Shown here: positions 61,159 through 64,000 of the stretch, piece after piece
Layout: each line of letters starts with the position of its first letter
Position numbering within the stretch: the first letter of the stretch is position 1
Source: Lentisphaeria bacterium
GTDB taxonomy: Bacteria; Verrucomicrobiota; Lentisphaeria; Oligosphaerales; Oligosphaeraceae
DNA length: 64,000 bases
Reading direction: 5' to 3'
Assembly (NCBI GenBank): GCA_016287975.1
Contig: JAEEXV010000218.1
Span: 1 to 64,000, forward strand
Program-made: the position numbers and the translations under genes
Notes under the pieces: generated by a model
Databases searched by the model: none
The model's input: the letters and a program-made list of their open reading frames with translations, nothing else
Told to the model about the DNA's origin: nothing

Positions 61159-64000
61159 ATGCCTGACTTCGCCGACCAATTCCGCACTCCTCCCGCCGCC
61201 TTCCGCGACGCGCCCTTCTGGTCCTGGAACTGCCGCCTGCGCGAGGAGGAACTGCGCCGCCAGATCCGCGTCTTCCGCGACATGGGGATGGGCGGCTTCT
61301 TCATGCACCCGCGCGTCGGGCTCAAGACCCCCTATCTTTCCGAGGAGTTCCTCGACTGCGTCGGCGCCTGCGTCAACGAGGCGAAGCGCGACGGGCTCCT
61401 CGCCTGCCTCTACGACGAGGACCGCTGGCCCAGCGGCACCGCGGGCGGCATGGTGACCTGCCAGCCGCAGTTCCAGGCGCGCCACCTCGAACTGCGCTGC
61501 GCGCCCACCGCCGCCCCGAACGACCGCGAGCGCTTCCTGCAGGCCTATCTCGTCCGCCAGGGGCCGTCGGGCGAACTCCTCGACTACCGCCTTTGCGCGC
61601 CAGACGGCGCCGTCCCCGACGGCTTTCGTCGGGTCTGGTGCTGGCGCGTCATCGAGCCCCCGCAGCCGCGCTTCAACGACACCCCGTACATCGACGCCCT
61701 GAACCCGCGCGCCGTCGAGGAGTTCCTCCGCCAGACCCACGAGCGCTACCGCCAGCGCTTCGGCGGGGAGTTCGGCGCGGCCATCCCCGCCATCTTCACC
61801 GACGAGCCGCAGCTGATCTTCCCGCGGCTCCCCGTGACCGCGCGGGAGCGCGCCGACTTCCGCCTCGCCTACACCGACGACTTCCCCGAGACCTACCGCC
61901 AGCGCTGGCACGCCGAGTTCCTCGACACCCTCCCCGAACTCTTCTGGGACCTCCCCGAGGGGCGGCGCTCCGCCGCCCGCTACCGCTACTACGAGCATCT
62001 CTCCGAGCGCTTCGCCGCCGCCTACGCCGACACCATCGGGCGGTGGTGCGCCGAGCACGGCCTGGCCAGCACGGGGCACCTGATGCTCGAACCCCGCCTC
62101 GAAAGCCAGACCCGCGCCGTCGGCGAGGCGATGCGCTCCTACCGCTCCTTCCAGATCCCAGGGATCGACATCCTCTGCGACGACGAGGAGCTCTCCACCG
62201 CCAAGCAGGCTCAGAGCGCCGCCCGCCAGTTCGGGCGCGCCAGGATGCTCAGCGAACTCGACGGGGTGACCGACTGGGACTTCCCGTTCTACGGCCACAA
62301 GGGCCACGGCGACTGGCAGGCCGCCCTCGGCGTCAATCTGCGCGTGCCGCATCTGGCGTGGCTCTCCATGGGCGGCGAATCCAAGCGCGACTATCCCGCC
62401 CCCATCGACCAGCATTCCGCCTGGCACCGCCAATATCCCGTCCTCGCCGACCACTTCGCGCGGCTGAACGCCGCCCTCACGCAGGGCGCGCCGCGCTGCC
62501 GCATCGCCGTCGTCCACCCCGTCGAATCCTTTTGGCTCCTCTGCGGCCCGCAGATGGAGAACGCCCTTGAATGCCAGCAGGCCGAGGCCGACTTCGACCA
62601 CCTCTTCCAGTGGCTGCTCAAAGGCCTGCTCGACTTCGACCTCCTCGCCGAATCCCTGCTGCCCGACCTCAGGCCCCGTCCTGAAGGCCAGGCCCTCCAG
62701 GTCGGACGGATGCGCTACGAGGCCGTCGTCGTCCCGCCCTGCCTCACGCTGCGCGGCACTACCCTCGACGCCCTGGAGGCCTTCCGCGACGCGGGTGGGG
62801 CCGTCCTCTTCGCGGGCGAGCCGCCCGCGCTGGTGGACGCGCTGCCCTCGGAGCGCGCCCGCGCCCTCGCGGGGCGCTGCCCCCGCATTCCCTTCACGCG
62901 GCACGCCCTCCTCGCCGCCCTCGAACCCTGGCGCGAGGTCCGCGTCCTCCAGCGAGCGGAGGAACTGCGCGACCAGGCGGCGCACCAGACCGACGGCACG
63001 CCCGTCACGGGCAAGCCCAGCCCCGTGGGCGCGCCGCTCGACGACCTGCTCCTGCAACTGCGCGACCTCCCGAACGGCCAGCGCATCCTCTTCCTCGCCA
63101 ACACTCTCCGCATAGGCAACGCCACCCCCGCGACCGTCTCCGTCCGAGGCCGCTGGCAGCTCGAACTGCTCGACACCGCCAGCGGCGCCATCTCGCCGCT
63201 GCAGGCCGACCAGCAGGACGGCTGGACGCATCTCCCGTTCGACTTCTATCCCCACGGGCACCTGCTGCTCCGCCTCACCCCCGCCCCGCAAAGCCAGGGG
63301 GAGGTCCTCCCGCACCATCCCATCGGCGACGACTTCATCGAGGCCGCCATCGCCGCCCGCGTTCCAGGGCGCGCCCTCCCGTATACGCTGGACGAGCCTA
63401 ATGCGCTCATGCTCGACATGCCCGAGGCCAGCATCGACGGCGGCCCCTGGCTGCCCCGCGAGGAGATCCTCCGCCTCGACAACCGCGTCCGCGCCCATTT
63501 CGGCTTGCGCCTGCGCCAGGCCCGCTCCGTGCAGCCCTGGTTGAACCAGGAGCCGCCGCGGCGCCTCGGCACCGTGGCGCTGCGCTATCAACTGGAGTGC
63601 CGCGCCCCCGTCGACGGCGCCGAACTGGCGATGGAGCAGCCCGAGAAGGCGGCGCTGGCCCTGGACGGCGCGCCGCTCCCCTTCCGCGACTGCGGACACT
63701 GGATCGACCCGTGCCTGCACCGCACCGCCATCCCCGCGCTCCCGCCTGGCCTCCATACGCTCACCGTCACATACGCCTTCGACACCGAGACCGCCCTCGA
63801 GCGCCTCTATCTGCTGGGCGGCTTCGCCGTCCGCGCCGAGGGCGACTGGTGCGCGCTCGACGCGCCTGCCCGCGCCCTCCACTGGGGCGATCTCGCGCCG
63901 CAGGGGCTCCCGTTCTTCGGCGGCAACCTCACCTACCACGCCCGCTTCACCGTCCCCGAGGGAGGCCGCTATCTCCTGCGGCTGCCGTCCCGCCAGTCCG
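61159..64000 (+). CDS. GH106-like (alpha-L-rhamnosidase-type) protein, 3' truncated by the window edge
   Basis: The frame is open from the ATG at 61159 to the end of the window, giving 947 codons. It carries the same blocks as the protein at 47639: FWSWNCRLREEELRRQI, GMGGFFMHPRVGL, LYDEDRWPSGT, FTDEPQ, DWDFPFYGHKGHGDW, HLAWLSMGGESKRDYPAPID and, near the end, FFGGNLTYHARF. By length and content only about 80 residues are missing. No signal peptide is seen, so it should be cytoplasmic. No ribosome binding site is visible; it lies 89 bases after the nuclease gene. The two paralogues probably split specificity for rhamnose linkages. Confidence 0.85.
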   Translation, partial: MPDFADQFRTPPAAFRDAPFWSWNCRLREEELRRQIRVFRDMGMGGFFMHPRVGLKTPYLSEEFLDCVGACVNEAKRDGLLACLYDEDRWPSGTAGGMVTCQPQFQARHLELRCAPTAAPNDRERFLQAYLVRQGPSGELLDYRLCAPDGAVPDGFRRVWCWRVIEPPQPRFNDTPYIDALNPRAVEEFLRQTHERYRQRFGGEFGAAIPAIFTDEPQLIFPRLPVTARERADFRLAYTDDFPETYRQRWHAEFLDTLPELFWDLPEGRRSAARYRYYEHLSERFAAAYADTIGRWCAEHGLASTGHLMLEPRLESQTRAVGEAMRSYRSFQIPGIDILCDDEELSTAKQAQSAARQFGRARMLSELDGVTDWDFPFYGHKGHGDWQAALGVNLRVPHLAWLSMGGESKRDYPAPIDQHSAWHRQYPVLADHFARLNAALTQGAPRCRIAVVHPVESFWLLCGPQMENALECQQAEADFDHLFQWLLKGLLDFDLLAESLLPDLRPRPEGQALQVGRMRYEAVVVPPCLTLRGTTLDALEAFRDAGGAVLFAGEPPALVDALPSERARALAGRCPRIPFTRHALLAALEPWREVRVLQRAEELRDQAAHQTDGTPVTGKPSPVGAPLDDLLLQLRDLPNGQRILFLANTLRIGNATPATVSVRGRWQLELLDTASGAISPLQADQQDGWTHLPFDFYPHGHLLLRLTPAPQSQGEVLPHHPIGDDFIEAAIAARVPGRALPYTLDEPNALMLDMPEASIDGGPWLPREEILRLDNRVRAHFGLRLRQARSVQPWLNQEPPRRLGTVALRYQLECRAPVDGAELAMEQPEKAALALDGAPLPFRDCGHWIDPCLHRTAIPALPPGLHTLTVTYAFDTETALERLYLLGGFAVRAEGDWCALDAPARALHWGDLAPQGLPFFGGNLTYHARFTVPEGGRYLLRLPSRQS

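Noticed and set aside
1..64000. tRNA, rRNA or riboswitch genes
   Set aside because: I looked in all gaps over 100 bases and saw no cloverleaf with a TTC-containing arm, no rRNA-like sequence and no recognisable riboswitch core.

Overview
The window looks like a chromosome segment from a gut-type member of the Lentisphaerota (Victivallales-like), within the Planctomycetes-Verrucomicrobia-Chlamydiae group. This is inferred from very high G+C, five pseudopilins with the [18 protein letters not shown] signature and an H-X9-DG-type C-terminus, many exported carbohydrate-active proteins, and AraC and LacI regulators beside them. Kiritimatiellota or another relative cannot be excluded. I see no rRNA, tRNA, CRISPR array or intact insertion sequence.

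Layout. 1-3738 (+): a pseudopilin cut by the left edge, then a 993-residue exported protein. 3867-14821 (-): two pseudopilin-led modules with a LacI regulator between them. The upstream module is pseudopilin, a 1619-residue SGNH/LamG/glycosidase-like protein and a 256-residue exported protein, coupled by ATGA overlaps. 15020-15901 (+): an AraC regulator divergent from that module. 15958-18060: a winged-helix remnant, an AAA_14/DUF4143 ATPase and a repeat element with 14-bp inverted ends. 18061-26197 (-): a GCKR/MurQ-like SIS protein, an AGE-family epimerase, an (alpha/alpha)-barrel protein, a RarA fusion and threonine synthase. 26418-33710 (+): a DJ-1-like protein, an ABC-2-type permease, a helical-repeat protein, an ExbB/ExbD/TonB-like set, a zinc ribbon, RsmD and an FMN-binding protein. 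33679-42946 (-): an XRE regulator, then an operon-like run from a pseudopilin through two sugar-related proteins, a DegT aminotransferase, an aldo/keto reductase and a sugar epimerase to an AraC regulator. 43222-55649 (-): a probable pectin or rhamnogalacturonan locus (GH28-like, pseudopilin, GH42-like, GH106-like, metallo-hydrolase, fucose/arabinose-isomerase-like, class II aldolase, esterase-like hydrolase). 55955-64000 (+): two more DUF4143 ATPases, an AraC regulator coupled to a YhcG/DUF1016 nuclease, and a second GH106-like gene cut by the right edge.

How the genes work together. All five pseudopilins lie directly upstream of a gene for a large protein with a signal peptide, with gaps of 19 nt or less or an overlap. 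This suggests a one-pseudopilin-per-exported-enzyme layout in which each pair, with its regulator and cytoplasmic sugar enzymes, forms a glycan-use module. Intergenic gaps repeatedly hold short tandem repeats, most often 9-bp units containing GGGAC in one orientation or the other. Together with the hairpin and inverted-repeat elements, these are the most unusual non-coding signal here.
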